Assembly (NCBI RefSeq): GCF_902806455.1
Contig: NZ_CADCWQ010000001.1
Coordinates: forward strand, 2,790,001 to 2,854,000
Origin: Virgibacillus doumboii
Lineage (GTDB): Bacteria > Bacillota > Bacilli > Bacillales > Amphibacillaceae
Reading direction: 5' to 3'
DNA length: 64,000 bases
The notes beneath the pieces are model-generated. The model was given only the letters and a program-made list of their open reading frames with translations, did not search any database and was not told where the DNA came from. Positions 51,860 through 62,669 of the stretch are shown piece by piece. A program made the translations under genes and the position numbers. Each line of letters opens with the position of its first letter. Within the stretch, counting starts at the first letter, position 1.

Positions 51860-53551
51860 CTACTTCACATATATACGTTTCATGAAATCATATATTCTGT
51901 AATTATTTCGGCCCGCTTTTTTTGTTTTATAAAGCCCTTTGTCAGCATACTTCAGTAACGTATCTGCTGATTCAGGCGTATAAGATGATGAAATCGCAAT
52001 TCCCAAACTCGTCGTTGTCTGAAACTCATAACCTTCCAACCGCCAGCATTCATTCATTACTGTAATAATGCGGTCGACTACTTCAATCACATTTTTAACA
52101 GAACCAATATCAGGCAAAAGCAGCGTAAACTCATCGCCGCCCAATCTCGCAAGGATGTCACCGTCACGAATGATTCCACAGATCCGTTTGCCAAATTCAC
52201 GTATGACCTGATCACCGATAGCATGCCCCATCCGATCATTAATCAGTTTAAATCGGTCCAAATCCATCATTATGATTGCAAGTCGCTGGTTCGTTCCCGT
52301 TATTTCGTCGAGGCACTGTGTTAATTGATTCATAAAAGAACGACGATTTGGCAATCCGGTTAATACATCGTGGTATGCCATATGCTGAAGCCGCTTTTCA
52401 TAATCTTTTCTGGTCGTAATATTCCTTGAAACGACAACCATATGTGTAAATTTTCCTGTTTCATCGTAAACCGGTGAACCATGTAACTCAGACCAGATAT
52501 AGGTCCCATTTCCATGTTTCTGCTGAAATTGTTCCTTCCATGTTGTCCGATCGTGAATTGATTTCTTGAACGATTCCTTCAGTCTTTCATGATCATCCGA
52601 ATGAACATTATGCAGAAATGGTTTGCTTACATAGTTGCTTTGCCGATAGCCCAGAACTTCTTTATATGATGGGGAAACATAAACGATTTCACCCTTATTG
52701 TCAATCATAGTTATCAGATCGTTTGAGTTCTCTGCAATAATCCGGAAATGATCTTCACTCTCCCTGACTTTTTTGCCCAACTGAATTCGTTCGTTAATAT
52801 CTTTAAAAATGCCAAAAATACCAACAATATCGCCATTTACAATAATCGGTGTCAACTTTACGATTACCTCAATCGCTTCCCGTGACTGATGAAGCACTTT
52901 TAATTGACGCTCGATTGGTTCACCCTTGATCACCTCATACAGACTTTTTTGTGCCTGATTGACGTCCTCAGGTATGATCAAATCCGTAAATGGACTATTC
53001 GTAAGCATCTCAGCTTTGTAACCAAAAACGGATTCAACTGCATTGTTTCCATTGGTAATTTTTCCGCTCAAATCAAGTGACAGGATAGCATCCAGATTGT
53101 ACTCATATAATGATCGATATCTCTGCTTATTTCTGTAAATGGAGTCTTTTGACGTTTGAATTTCAAATTCATTCAGCTTCCGTTGCGTGATATCTTTTAC
53201 CAGCGCAACGATATGTGCGCATGAGTCATCACCTTCACTGATAGGTGTTAACGTTGTTTCCGAGTATTTAATACCGTCGGGAGATTCATAATAATCTTCA
53301 TACGTTATACTTTTTTGTGTTTTGATTGCTTCCAGATATTTTTCAGTCAAAAAATCAGCAGTTACTTTTGGATTCACTTCCTGAATGGACTTTCCAAGAA
53401 CTTCCTCTGTTAAAATAGTCCGTTCCAAAACAGCATTATTCAAGAAATCATAGTAAAAATTATTGTACTCGTCCACTTTAATAATAAATACCATTTCTTG
53501 AATCCCATTCATTAATACATGATTAAAAAATAAGGATTTATCAAAACTCAA
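51860..53551 (-). CDS. PAS-domain diguanylate cyclase (563 aa)
   Basis: Three PAS domains occupy about 15-130, 145-265 and 270-390, and a GGDEF domain the last 170 residues. The catalytic RLGGDEF is intact, with an RxxD inhibitory site (RDGD) five residues upstream, so it should make cyclic di-GMP and feel product inhibition. It has no membrane helices, so it senses an intracellular cue, with PAS ligands possibly haem, flavin or small metabolites. It is monocistronic and ends in a strong terminator. Confidence 0.93.
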   Translation of the reverse strand: MSFDKSLFFNHVLMNGIQEMVFIIKVDEYNNFYYDFLNNAVLERTILTEEVLGKSIQEVNPKVTADFLTEKYLEAIKTQKSITYEDYYESPDGIKYSETTLTPISEGDDSCAHIVALVKDITQRKLNEFEIQTSKDSIYRNKQRYRSLYEYNLDAILSLDLSGKITNGNNAVESVFGYKAEMLTNSPFTDLIIPEDVNQAQKSLYEVIKGEPIERQLKVLHQSREAIEVIVKLTPIIVNGDIVGIFGIFKDINERIQLGKKVRESEDHFRIIAENSNDLITMIDNKGEIVYVSPSYKEVLGYRQSNYVSKPFLHNVHSDDHERLKESFKKSIHDRTTWKEQFQQKHGNGTYIWSELHGSPVYDETGKFTHMVVVSRNITTRKDYEKRLQHMAYHDVLTGLPNRRSFMNQLTQCLDEITGTNQRLAIIMMDLDRFKLINDRMGHAIGDQVIREFGKRICGIIRDGDILARLGGDEFTLLLPDIGSVKNVIEVVDRIITVMNECWRLEGYEFQTTTSLGIAISSSYTPESADTLLKYADKGLYKTKKAGRNNYRIYDFMKRIYVK

Positions 53552-53779
53552 GCAGCCTCCTCCTTCCTTAAAATTTATTAATGTTATGTAAAATTTATTT
53601 TTTTAATCTATAATTTTAGTAAATTTTTAAATGTTCTAGTTATATTATATACTCATTTCTAAAATTTTCTAGTCCTTTTTTACTAGTTTATTAGAAAATA
53701 TTAGCAGGATTAATCAGGTCACTCAGTATGACGTGATATACATTGGACAAGATAAAAGTATAGTACCTGTTATCAGGGG

Positions 53780-54337
53780 GTGAAAGAAATTACAAATCCG
53801 TTTGAAGCTGCCATGAAAGTAATGAAGACAATAGTGGATAATGAGCCAAAGTCTCCATTGCATGTTGGTGAGGTCTACTATTGCTGGCTCTATTTAACAA
53901 CGATACATGAAGCAAAAATATACATGCAGGCAGGATTGAACATTACATCAGATGATGAACTTAAACATGTATTGGATAAAAGCAAAAAACAATGTGGTTC
54001 ACAAGCAAAACGGCTGGAAAACTTTATGTTAAAAGAGGGAATTCAATTACCGCCAATGCCGGAAGATAAACCGGATTCAAACCCCAACGATGTTCCTTTG
54101 GGCGTAAAGCTGACTGACGAAGAAATTGCAAATGGTGTTTCAGTAAAAACAGCATATTCCACCAGCATGTGTGCAACAACGGCCGCACAATCAATACGAA
54201 GTGATATGGGGCTCATGTTTATGGAATTTTTAGCAGAAAAGGCCGTGTTCGGTGCGGAATTAAAAGTATTAATGCGTAAACGCGGCTGGATCAAAGTTCC
54301 ACCATATTATTATCCCCCGGGAAAGCCAAAACAATAA
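53780..54337 (+). CDS. DUF3231-family protein (about 185 aa)
   Basis: The N terminus (TNPFEAAMKVMKTIVDNEPKS) and long helical ferritin-like layout match DUF3231 proteins of Bacillus. GTG 53780 sits within the purine run GGGGGTGA itself; the ATT codon 9 bp further (53789) has better spacing and may be the real, rare start. Members are found with spore or stress genes. Function is unknown. Confidence 0.75.
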   Translation: MKEITNPFEAAMKVMKTIVDNEPKSPLHVGEVYYCWLYLTTIHEAKIYMQAGLNITSDDELKHVLDKSKKQCGSQAKRLENFMLKEGIQLPPMPEDKPDSNPNDVPLGVKLTDEEIANGVSVKTAYSTSMCATTAAQSIRSDMGLMFMEFLAEKAVFGAELKVLMRKRGWIKVPPYYYPPGKPKQ

Positions 54338-54441
54338 GAGCGTTCATTTACAGAAACAGTATGTCGATATCCGCCTCCAAAAGAAGCTTTTTTCACGGAT
54401 TAAATATCCAAATCTCCAACAGGTTTAAAGTACGACATATA

Positions 54442-54483
54442 AAAGGAAAAAGCATACCAGCGAATTGATATGCTTTTTCCTTT
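54442..54483. terminator. Bidirectional terminator between DUF3231 and gtrA genes
   Basis: AAAGGAAAAAGCATA and TATGCTTTTTCCTTT form a 15-bp stem around a 12-nt loop, suitable for both convergent transcripts. Confidence 0.85.
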
Positions 54484-54495
54484 GTCTCTACCGAT

Positions 54496-54954
54496 TCAGT
54501 TTTTTACGTTCTTATTTTTCCCAAAATCTCTGAACACAAAATATTTGACCATAAAAAAGCTTGCAACAAATGACAGGAACATTGCCAGACCCTTTGCCAC
54601 ATTATAACGAAGCCAATTCGGAATACCAATGACTTCCATCAAGGTGTTGGCAGATATAAATACCAGATTGTTTATACCAAGACTCACCACGCCTTGTACA
54701 ATAAACAGGATCCGCTGCCGGTTACTGCTCTCAGCCGACTTTTTAAATGTAATGCTTGCATTCCAAAAGTAGCTGTTGGCGACGGCCAGAGTATAAGCAA
54801 TCGTATTATACAGCAGGAGCATTGCCCGCTCATCTGTATGAAATAATAAAAGTAATAAATTTAATGTTCCAATATCTATTGCAGCATTAGCAAAGCCAAT
54901 GACACTAAACTGCATGAATTGAAATGGTCCGCTCTTACGTTTTTGCTTCTTCAT
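54496..54954 (-). CDS. GtrA-family membrane protein (152 aa)
   Basis: Four helices with FSVIGFANAAIDIGTLNLLL and a C-terminal KYFVFRDF tail match GtrA/DPMS-type proteins, which support transfer of polyprenyl- or lipid-linked sugars. It is the last gene of the group SQD1-like, SQD2-like and gtrA, so it may help glycolipid synthesis or translocation. AAGGAG precedes the ATG. Confidence 0.88.
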   Translation of the reverse strand: MKKQKRKSGPFQFMQFSVIGFANAAIDIGTLNLLLLLFHTDERAMLLLYNTIAYTLAVANSYFWNASITFKKSAESSNRQRILFIVQGVVSLGINNLVFISANTLMEVIGIPNWLRYNVAKGLAMFLSFVASFFMVKYFVFRDFGKNKNVKN

Positions 54955-54987
54955 GGAACTCCTTCGTTCAAATCAGTGAAAGTATAG

Positions 54988-56124
54988 TTAGTTTTGTTCT
55001 TCCAATTTCTGTTCTTCTACACCGGCTAATTCTTTATAGTAGTCAAGTACCTGCTTCGACTGACCATCCCAGCCAATATCTGAAATCTCTTTATGGGCAG
55101 CCTTTGCCAAACGTTTCCTTAACGTTTCATCAGAAAAGCGAAGAACTGTTTCTTTAAAATCATCTGGCTTGTCCGAATCGTAAAGCAATCCGGTATAATT
55201 ATCCTCGACTTGTTCGTTGGTTGGACCGCTTTCTGCTGCAACCAGGGGAAGCCCAGAGGCCATCGCTTCAGAAATTACCAGTCCCAGTGTTTCCGTAGTT
55301 GACGGGAATACAAAAACATCTGATGAAGCATAAACCGCCGCTAGTTCCTCACCATGCATAAAACCGGTAAACACCGTATTCGTTCCCTGAAAATGCTTTT
55401 CCAGAACATGTCGGTGCGGTCCGTCCCCAACAATAGCCAATACAAATTCATCCGAAGCTTCCAATACCGATTTGATTTTTTCGATTTCTTTTTCCGGAGC
55501 CAGCCTTCCTACGTAAAGTAAAAGCCTCTTCTCCGGATGTCCATTTGTTAGCTTCTCCCGCATATGCTTATTATATTTATCAGGGTGAAATAGTTCAGTG
55601 TCTACACCACGTTTCCAGACATGAACATTATAAAAGCTCTGCTCCTGCAATTCTTTCTTTACCGCCTCAGATGTACACAGATTTAAATCTGCTTTATTAT
55701 GAAGCTTGCGAAAATACCACCATAATAATCCTTTGAACATAGGCAGATTATAATAATCGGCATATTTCGGCACTTGTGTATGAAATGAAGCAAGCAGCGG
55801 GTATCCAAGTTTTTTCGCATAATTAACTCCAGACAAACCGACAAAGCCCGGATTTACGACATGAACAATGTCAGGGTCATACGCTTTAAGTATTCCCTTG
55901 ACTTTCCTGCTTGGAAGGGCGAATTTTTTGGAACGGTATAAAGGGAGCGTCCGAGCCGGTATTCCCTTTATTTCCGCTCCCTCAAATTCATATACCCCAA
56001 GGTCCGGTGCAATAACACGAACATCATGGCCTTCGTTTAAGAAATAACGTATACAGTATTTTAATCTGGTAACTACACCATCCGTTGACGGCACGAAAGT
56101 TTCAGTTACGATTGCAATTTTCAA
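54988..56124 (-). CDS. SQD2-like glycosyltransferase (sulfolipid synthase candidate)
   Basis: This GT4/GT-B enzyme of about 378 residues begins with KIAIVTETFVPSTDGVVTRL, has VWKRGVDTELFHP, and an E-x7-E block (TETLGLVISE). These blocks are typical of SQD2/MgdA-like diacylglycerol glycosyltransferases. TTG 56124 lies 9 nt after AAGGA and is preferred over GTG 56133. Lying 21 bp after the SQD1-like gene, it probably transfers sulfoquinovose (or glucose) to diacylglycerol. Specificity is inferred from the pair. Confidence 0.82.
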   Translation of the reverse strand: MKIAIVTETFVPSTDGVVTRLKYCIRYFLNEGHDVRVIAPDLGVYEFEGAEIKGIPARTLPLYRSKKFALPSRKVKGILKAYDPDIVHVVNPGFVGLSGVNYAKKLGYPLLASFHTQVPKYADYYNLPMFKGLLWWYFRKLHNKADLNLCTSEAVKKELQEQSFYNVHVWKRGVDTELFHPDKYNKHMREKLTNGHPEKRLLLYVGRLAPEKEIEKIKSVLEASDEFVLAIVGDGPHRHVLEKHFQGTNTVFTGFMHGEELAAVYASSDVFVFPSTTETLGLVISEAMASGLPLVAAESGPTNEQVEDNYTGLLYDSDKPDDFKETVLRFSDETLRKRLAKAAHKEISDIGWDGQSKQVLDYYKELAGVEEQKLEEQN

Positions 56125-56145
56125 TGGTGACACTTCCTTGTTTGA

Positions 56146-57387
<1,242 letters not shown>

Positions 57388-57543
57388 TTACTCATTTGTT
57401 AAAAATACCATGTTATAGGCATTTTTACAAATGAATTGCAGTAAATTTTTTGTTAAAAATCAGTTAAGAATGCGGATATCCAGTGAACGGTCATTAACGT
57501 TGAATTCTTCTAAAACGTTTATAAATTGACAAACATCTTTAAT

Positions 57544-58449
57544 TTAATAAACTTCCTTCTCAAAAGTTTCTCCATTGCTATAAACTACCTTCACGACCAA
57601 GCGCATATCTTCATATTGCTCTAACTGATCCAGATGGAACAAACGGGATTGATGATCAGGTGAATTCTGCTCATCACCCAATTTCATTTTTTCTTCCTCT
57701 ATCAACTTTTCATTCTCATATTTCAGAAGATAAGCTTCTTCCACAACGTTGGATAATTCTTTTATATTATGATTATTTACTGTAACGCTAACGTTTTTCT
57801 CACGCAGATGGACGTCACTGTGTATAGTGCCATAACGTTCGGTTCCAAGTTTCCCCAGGTATTGAGTTTGAATCTCTCCACTCCTGAGCTTGTCATCATT
57901 AGAGACGGATACAAAGTACTTGAGTGTTTGCTGCCGATGTTTTTCCTCTATCTCCTGTTTACTTGTACCTTGGGGTGGCTTTGAATCAGGATCTGTCACC
58001 ATAACTTCCCATTGCGGCCCCATTTCGACCTCAAAAGGGACTTCTGCCTGAAACAGTCCTTGCTCCAGTTCCTTTGCCGGAATTGCTGTGAAATCCTCAC
58101 TGTTCCCATAAGCATAATTAAAAACAACTTCAGAATCCTTTTGAAACTCCTTTACCTGCCATTCAAAAGTTGCTGCCGCCTCGCCATCTTCCAACTCTTC
58201 CGAATCAACGTTCATCTTTATGTCACTTATCCAGCTCTGCTCTTTTTTCATGTCATTTAATACACTTTGGATATGATTCGTTTCATTGCTCACACTTCTA
58301 GTGATATTATGCTGATTGCTGGAAATTGAACTTACTTGATTTTCCAGCTGGTTCAATCCGGATAATAATTTAAAATTCATTACCAGACTGATGACCAATA
58401 CCACAGCAACAAAAACCCCAAAAATTTTAAGATACTTTTCTCTATCCAA
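57544..58449 (-). CDS. Membrane-anchored extracytoplasmic protein (301 aa)
   Basis: One N-terminal helix (about 8-28) is followed by a heptad-like coiled-coil region (about 30-70) and then a beta-rich domain (about 75-200) with repeated WEV/WQV strands. ATG and spacing are ordinary. No enzyme motif is visible. It could be a surface or cell-wall sensor. Function is unknown. Confidence 0.65.
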   Translation of the reverse strand: MDREKYLKIFGVFVAVVLVISLVMNFKLLSGLNQLENQVSSISSNQHNITRSVSNETNHIQSVLNDMKKEQSWISDIKMNVDSEELEDGEAAATFEWQVKEFQKDSEVVFNYAYGNSEDFTAIPAKELEQGLFQAEVPFEVEMGPQWEVMVTDPDSKPPQGTSKQEIEEKHRQQTLKYFVSVSNDDKLRSGEIQTQYLGKLGTERYGTIHSDVHLREKNVSVTVNNHNIKELSNVVEEAYLLKYENEKLIEEEKMKLGDEQNSPDHQSRLFHLDQLEQYEDMRLVVKVVYSNGETFEKEVY

Positions 58450-58589
58450 CTCGCTGCCCCCATAAACACTATTTTCCTTACTCTAACATAACCGGATGCC
58501 TGATTTTTATAGTTTTCATAAAATTTTGCCGCTTCTCTTCAAAAAAATACTCACAAACGTTAATTTAAATCATTTGCGAGTAAACCAAA

Positions 58590-59069
58590 TTATTCAATTG
58601 GGTCGCATAGATCAACGTTGTCTTCATTTTCTGTCCATTTTGAGTAAATCTCCAGTGTCCAGTTTACCGGCGATCGTTTATAGTCATTCTCTTCAATCCA
58701 TTGGTGCAAGTGCGAATATACACCAACTATTTCTGAGGCATGGCCCCTGAAATTTAATACTGCATATTTTTGAGCGGGGACAATGAATGTAACCATATCT
58801 TCCGGGACATCCTCAAAATCATTCACCTCAAAACAAACCCAGTACCCGTCTTCAGCTTCAGATGTCTCCGCTGCTTTAAATGCACCTATTAACTTTACAG
58901 GTTGGACAAGCTGCTTGATTTCATTCTTGCGGTCCACTAAAGCCAAGGAAGCCTTTGGTATTTCCTGACCAAACTCCTCCATGCTTTGAGCAACGACTCG
59001 AAATCCTGCAAGCTTCTTTTCAGCTATTTCTTTTACACCTGTAATGTTTATGGAATCCTGTTCAGGCAT
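58590..59069 (-). CDS. GyrI-like (AraC effector-binding) domain protein (159 aa)
   Basis: A single GyrI-like/SOUL-fold domain: EKKLAGFRVVAQSMEEFG at the start, GYWVCFEVNDF mid-way, and AQKYAVLNFRGHASEIVGVY as in the effector-binding region of BmrR and Rob. It lacks a DNA-binding domain, so it probably binds hydrophobic ligands by itself. Its own regulatory role is not known. Confidence 0.85.
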   Translation of the reverse strand: MPEQDSINITGVKEIAEKKLAGFRVVAQSMEEFGQEIPKASLALVDRKNEIKQLVQPVKLIGAFKAAETSEAEDGYWVCFEVNDFEDVPEDMVTFIVPAQKYAVLNFRGHASEIVGVYSHLHQWIEENDYKRSPVNWTLEIYSKWTENEDNVDLCDPIE

Positions 59070-59158
59070 TTGCTTGCGCCTCCCTTTTCTGTCTATTTCG
59101 AAAATAATAATTATTTATTTTACCATAAAATGGGTTGCCGGGCTAATTCGTAATAAAA

Positions 59159-59199
59159 AATCCTCACAGAATGTTGGCTCTCCAACACCTGCGAGGATT
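59159..59199 (-). terminator. Terminator of the copper/oxidase assembly group
   Basis: AATCCTCACAG and CTGCGAGGATT pair with an inner GTTGG/CCAAC stem; on the minus strand the hairpin is followed by TTTTTTA. Confidence 0.8.
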
Positions 59200-59213
59200 A
59201 TGGCTTCAATTCT

Positions 59214-59978
59214 CTATTGTCCCACTTCAACATTAAATTCCTTATGTTCATGCAGACCCTCGTCATTTTTAACGTGGATGGTTATTGTATAATTGCCTGC
59301 TTCCTCAAATGAATAGGTACCAGTGTATTCGCCTGGTTCAGCTTCTTCCGTTTCAACCCATTCATGTTTTTCTGAATTACTGTCATAAATAACTTCATAA
59401 CTAACATTGGCATTTTCCATAGGCTCATTGTCCATTTGCAGATGAACAATAAGATCCGTCTCCTGATTCGCTTTGACATCTTCCGGCTTCATAAAATGCA
59501 TTCCAAATCCTTCAGCACTATCACTGTGCCCATGGTTCCCCGACGCTTCACCAGATTTTTCCTGAGAAGTGTTGGCACCGTCACCAACCGTAATGGATTT
59601 TTTCGGCATGGTATGAACAGTTTTAGCTGTTGTATGGGCAAACATCTCATAAACTCCATCGGTATCAAAAGTTACTTCAGCAGTATATGTACCATCTCCA
59701 TTATTATTGGATTCGACCATCGTACTATTTTCTTTGTTTCCTTGTTTCCAGTATTCGAATTTCATTTCCGTTGCATCTTTCACCTTTTCATCACCGTAAG
59801 TAACGATTGCCTTCAATTCCACTGTTTCACCTGTTTCAGCTTTCTCAGGGTCTTGAAATTCAACATTAAGCGATTTTATTTCTTCCATTGCCTGTTCTTC
59901 ATCATTTTCTTCCCCATTACCACATGCGGCTAATACAGTCATTAGTAGAACCGGCATGAATAGAAATATCTTTTTCAT
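59214..59978 (-). CDS. YtkA/FixH-like lipoprotein with two domains (254 aa)
   Basis: A lipobox (LAAC, Cys about 19) is followed by two YtkA-like beta domains (about 35-125 and 150-254) separated by a His/Ser/Gly-rich spacer (GNHGHSDSAEGFG) that could bind metal. Single-domain YtkA/FixH proteins are linked to cytochrome oxidase copper delivery. It forms a leftward group with the SCO and Cys-rich regulator genes. A double domain is longer than the usual form. Confidence 0.85.
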   Translation of the reverse strand: MKKIFLFMPVLLMTVLAACGNGEENDEEQAMEEIKSLNVEFQDPEKAETGETVELKAIVTYGDEKVKDATEMKFEYWKQGNKENSTMVESNNNGDGTYTAEVTFDTDGVYEMFAHTTAKTVHTMPKKSITVGDGANTSQEKSGEASGNHGHSDSAEGFGMHFMKPEDVKANQETDLIVHLQMDNEPMENANVSYEVIYDSNSEKHEWVETEEAEPGEYTGTYSFEEAGNYTITIHVKNDEGLHEHKEFNVEVGQ

Positions 59979-60009
59979 TTTTTAGATCCTCCGTTCTTTA
60001 AATATTTAA

Positions 60010-60582
60010 CTATTCCAGTACTATCTTGAGGTCTTTAACTATTTCATCTATTGATTTAGAATCAACTCCACTATATCGTTTAATAACTTTTCCTTCTGGA
60101 TTTACTAAAAAGAAACTGGTACCATGTGTCACCTGATCTGAACCTTCTGGCGGTTTTTCCAAGAGAGATTGAAAGGACTTTATCGACAACTCTTTTATGG
60201 TTTGGAAATCATATCCGGTCAGAAAAGCCCAATTACTTGAATCAGCCTGATAACTGGCCGCATATTCTTTTAAAACCTCTGGTGTATCATGTTTAGGATC
60301 AACACTGAATGAAACAAGTTGGGCATCCAGATTTTCTTCTTTCATTTTACCTTGAAGTTTGGACATATTCGATGTCATTGGCAGACAGACAGTTGTACAG
60401 TTTGTAAATATAAAATCTGCTACCCACCATTTTCCTTTTAATTCTTCTAAGGATAATGTTTCTTTATCTTGCGTTGTAAACGAAAAGTCCTCCACTTCTC
60501 TGGACATATTTGTGTCAATTTCTTCACCACAAGCTACTAGAAAAAGGGTTAGAACGACCACCAAAATGTGCAAACGCTTCAT
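60010..60582 (-). CDS. SCO1/SenC copper-delivery lipoprotein
   Basis: This 190-residue protein has a lipobox (LVAC, Cys18), a thioredoxin fold with Cys62-x3-Cys66 (NCTTVC) and His153 (VTHGTSF), the copper-binding set of SCO proteins (YpmQ/BsSCO type). SCO delivers copper to the CuA site of cytochrome c oxidase outside the membrane. It lies between YtkA-like and regulator genes and is probably co-transcribed. Confidence 0.92.
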   Translation of the reverse strand: MKRLHILVVVLTLFLVACGEEIDTNMSREVEDFSFTTQDKETLSLEELKGKWWVADFIFTNCTTVCLPMTSNMSKLQGKMKEENLDAQLVSFSVDPKHDTPEVLKEYAASYQADSSNWAFLTGYDFQTIKELSIKSFQSLLEKPPEGSDQVTHGTSFFLVNPEGKVIKRYSGVDSKSIDEIVKDLKIVLE

Positions 60583-60607
60583 ATATTATCATCCTTTCTC
60601 TCCTCAC

Positions 60608-61195
60608 TTAATGATGTTTTCCGCAACATTGTTCATTTCCGTTCATCTTTTGGAAAATAACTTCCATTGCTTCACTATAGCTGTAAACATTGCCGCCGAA
60701 GCCTTTAACGAATTTATCTGCATGTTCCTTCCACTCGAACGTCAAAACCTGGGGATGACAACAGCCCATTTGAATAGATGTATCCATCACATACCAGGCT
60801 AAGGGCGCGCTTATCGTTGTTTGCCTAAGAAAGTCCGGACAAATTGACTGAACTACTTGATCACCTAAATGACGTGTACGAAGAAGGCCACAGTGCGCAC
60901 AACAAGCTACTTCAATTTTGTTATTTGACAAAAAAATACGATATGCCAACCGTTCATTTACTTTACGACTGCAAAACACACACACTTCAGAAACAGTATT
61001 TTTACTAGTATTCTTGGTTGCCAGTGTAACTCCACCAAACGTTTTTATAACCATTCCTTCATCAATTAAAGGTTTTAAATCCCGGTGAATGGTCATTTCA
61101 GAAACACCGATTTCTTTGCTCAGCTCCGAAATTTTCATGTTATGCTTATCCAAAATTAATTCTTTAATCCGATTTTGTCGTTCAATTGGCAGCAT
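60608..61195 (-). CDS. DeoR-type HTH regulator fused to Cys-rich NosL-like metal domain
   Basis: An N-terminal DeoR-like winged helix (ISELSKEIGVSEMTIHRDLK, about 23-42) is followed by a region with paired cysteines: CVFC, CCAHC, GCCHP and CCGKHH. The QVLTFEWKEHADKFVKGFGG block resembles NosL-type copper-binding domains. It probably senses copper and regulates the SCO/YtkA and CtaG genes flanking it. It is not a standard sugar-type DeoR protein. This fusion is seen in some Bacillaceae near oxidase assembly genes. Confidence 0.82.
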   Translation of the reverse strand: MLPIERQNRIKELILDKHNMKISELSKEIGVSEMTIHRDLKPLIDEGMVIKTFGGVTLATKNTSKNTVSEVCVFCSRKVNERLAYRIFLSNNKIEVACCAHCGLLRTRHLGDQVVQSICPDFLRQTTISAPLAWYVMDTSIQMGCCHPQVLTFEWKEHADKFVKGFGGNVYSYSEAMEVIFQKMNGNEQCCGKHH

Positions 61196-61444
61196 ATTTT
61201 TAATGTCCCCTTACCCAATTGATTATTTTTAACAAAGTAAAACAACTTTTAACAAGAATGTACCAGTATTATGGGAACTAATCAATGGATTTTATGTGAA
61301 GAATATGTGAAGTCGATGCTAAATAAGTTAATGTTCACTAAATGTTAAAAAAGATATATGTGAAGAAATCTTTATTATAATTATTTAACAAACTTAAACA
61401 TATATTATACAGTAAGGTGACATTAGCGGCGGGGAAGAAACATC

Positions 61445-62272
61445 ATGAAGGGTGATTTCATGACATTTGAATTTTTGCTTTGGGGGCAAATGGAGTGGGA
61501 TTTTCCGTTGTCCGTGTTTCTTGCAGGTATTGCAGTTACATATTCCTATTTACTGAAATATTTATCGTCTATAAGACTTTATACAAAACAACCCTTTCTC
61601 TTTTTTCTGGCCTTATGTCTATTGTATCTAATAATAGGAAGTCCTTTATCAGCTATCAGCCATCTTTCATTTAGTCTGCATATGTTACAGTTGAGTATCC
61701 TTTATTTTATTATCCCACCTTTAATTTTGGCAGGAATTCCCGGTCAATTGTTTAAACAACTGCTTAAAATTCCATTGATCATAAAAACAGGTAAATTATT
61801 TTTAACACCTAAACTAGCTTTATTTTTGTTTTCCCTATTATTTTTAATTTACCATTTACCGTTTGTATTGAGAGTTTTCTCTCAAAATCCTTTCATGCAG
61901 AATGGATTTTTACTGGCATTGTTCATACTCTCCTTTATTTTGTGGTGGCCAATTGTTTCACCTGATCCAAATCAGAGATTCTACAATAAGCACAAGAAAC
62001 GTTATATATTTCTAAGCGGGCTTCTTTTAATGCCGGCATGTACTATATTTATAGTTAGTGCACTGATTGATGGAACGCAAAACCCCTTTCTTAACCAGAT
62101 CACAGCACAACTTTGCACACCCACTCAAACTGACTCTCCCAATTTGCTCCCCTCACCTTTCAACACAAAATATGACCAAATAATGGCAGGAGCATTAATG
62201 TTAGGAGTGCATAAATTTGGCATGATCCTTTCATCCCGTCTGAGGAATGCCGAAAACTGTAAAATGCGGTAA
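61445..62272 (+). CDS. ctaG: CtaG-like cytochrome c oxidase (caa3) assembly membrane protein
   Basis: This 275-residue protein has about seven helices with the CtaG_caa3 pattern: FLLWGQMEWD, IGSPLSAISHLSFSLHMLQ, SDPNQRFYN-like SPDPNQRFYN and a C-terminal DQIMAGALML. CtaG is needed for the CuA-containing oxidase of Bacillus. Two starts are possible: ATG 61445 after GGGGAAG, or ATG 61460 after AAGGGTG. It is divergent from the Cys-rich regulator, so the intergenic region (61196-61444) may hold its operator. Confidence 0.88.
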   Translation: MKGDFMTFEFLLWGQMEWDFPLSVFLAGIAVTYSYLLKYLSSIRLYTKQPFLFFLALCLLYLIIGSPLSAISHLSFSLHMLQLSILYFIIPPLILAGIPGQLFKQLLKIPLIIKTGKLFLTPKLALFLFSLLFLIYHLPFVLRVFSQNPFMQNGFLLALFILSFILWWPIVSPDPNQRFYNKHKKRYIFLSGLLLMPACTIFIVSALIDGTQNPFLNQITAQLCTPTQTDSPNLLPSPFNTKYDQIMAGALMLGVHKFGMILSSRLRNAENCKMR

Positions 62273-62367
62273 ACAGAAAGCAATATATTTGTACTAAACC
62301 GTTCATAAAAGTTAGTTAGTTCAATTAAAAATAATTAGACGCATGAATAAAGGGGGTGATTAGCTAT

Positions 62368-62583
62368 ATGAATGAAAAAATGTACTTAGATGTAAAAGGC
62401 ATGCATTGTCCAGATTGTCCTGCAAAAATAGAGAGAGTACTATCAAAAATGGATGGGGTAAGCGAAGTAAAAGTTAATTTAAAAACTGAAAATGGAAGCG
62501 TAACGTTCAATAATAATATAACAGGCACTTCTGAGATCATTAACAGAATTAATAAGATGGGATTTGAAGCAAAAAGCATCTAA
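62368..62583 (+). CDS. CopZ-like heavy-metal-associated protein (71 aa)
   Basis: A single HMA domain with the metal site MHCPDC (about 11-16) and GVSEVKVNLKT and INKMGFEAKSI blocks. ATG 62368 lies 8 nt after AGGGGGTGA. It probably carries Cu(I) inside the cytosol as CopZ does. Following ctaG, it fits a copper supply group. Its exact partner is not in view. Confidence 0.85.
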   Translation: MNEKMYLDVKGMHCPDCPAKIERVLSKMDGVSEVKVNLKTENGSVTFNNNITGTSEIINRINKMGFEAKSI

Positions 62584-62597
62584 AGAAATTAGTATGT

Positions 62598-62635
62598 AAG
62601 GAAGAATACAAGATTTTGTGTTCTTCCTTATTTTA
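62598..62635. terminator. Terminator after the HMA gene
   Basis: AAGGAAGAA and TTCTTCCTT form a 9-bp stem, followed by ATTTTAT. It may serve both the HMA and the MarR gene. Confidence 0.75.
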
Positions 62636-62669
62636 TTTCATAGCAGCCTTTAAGGAAATAGCTTACTCC

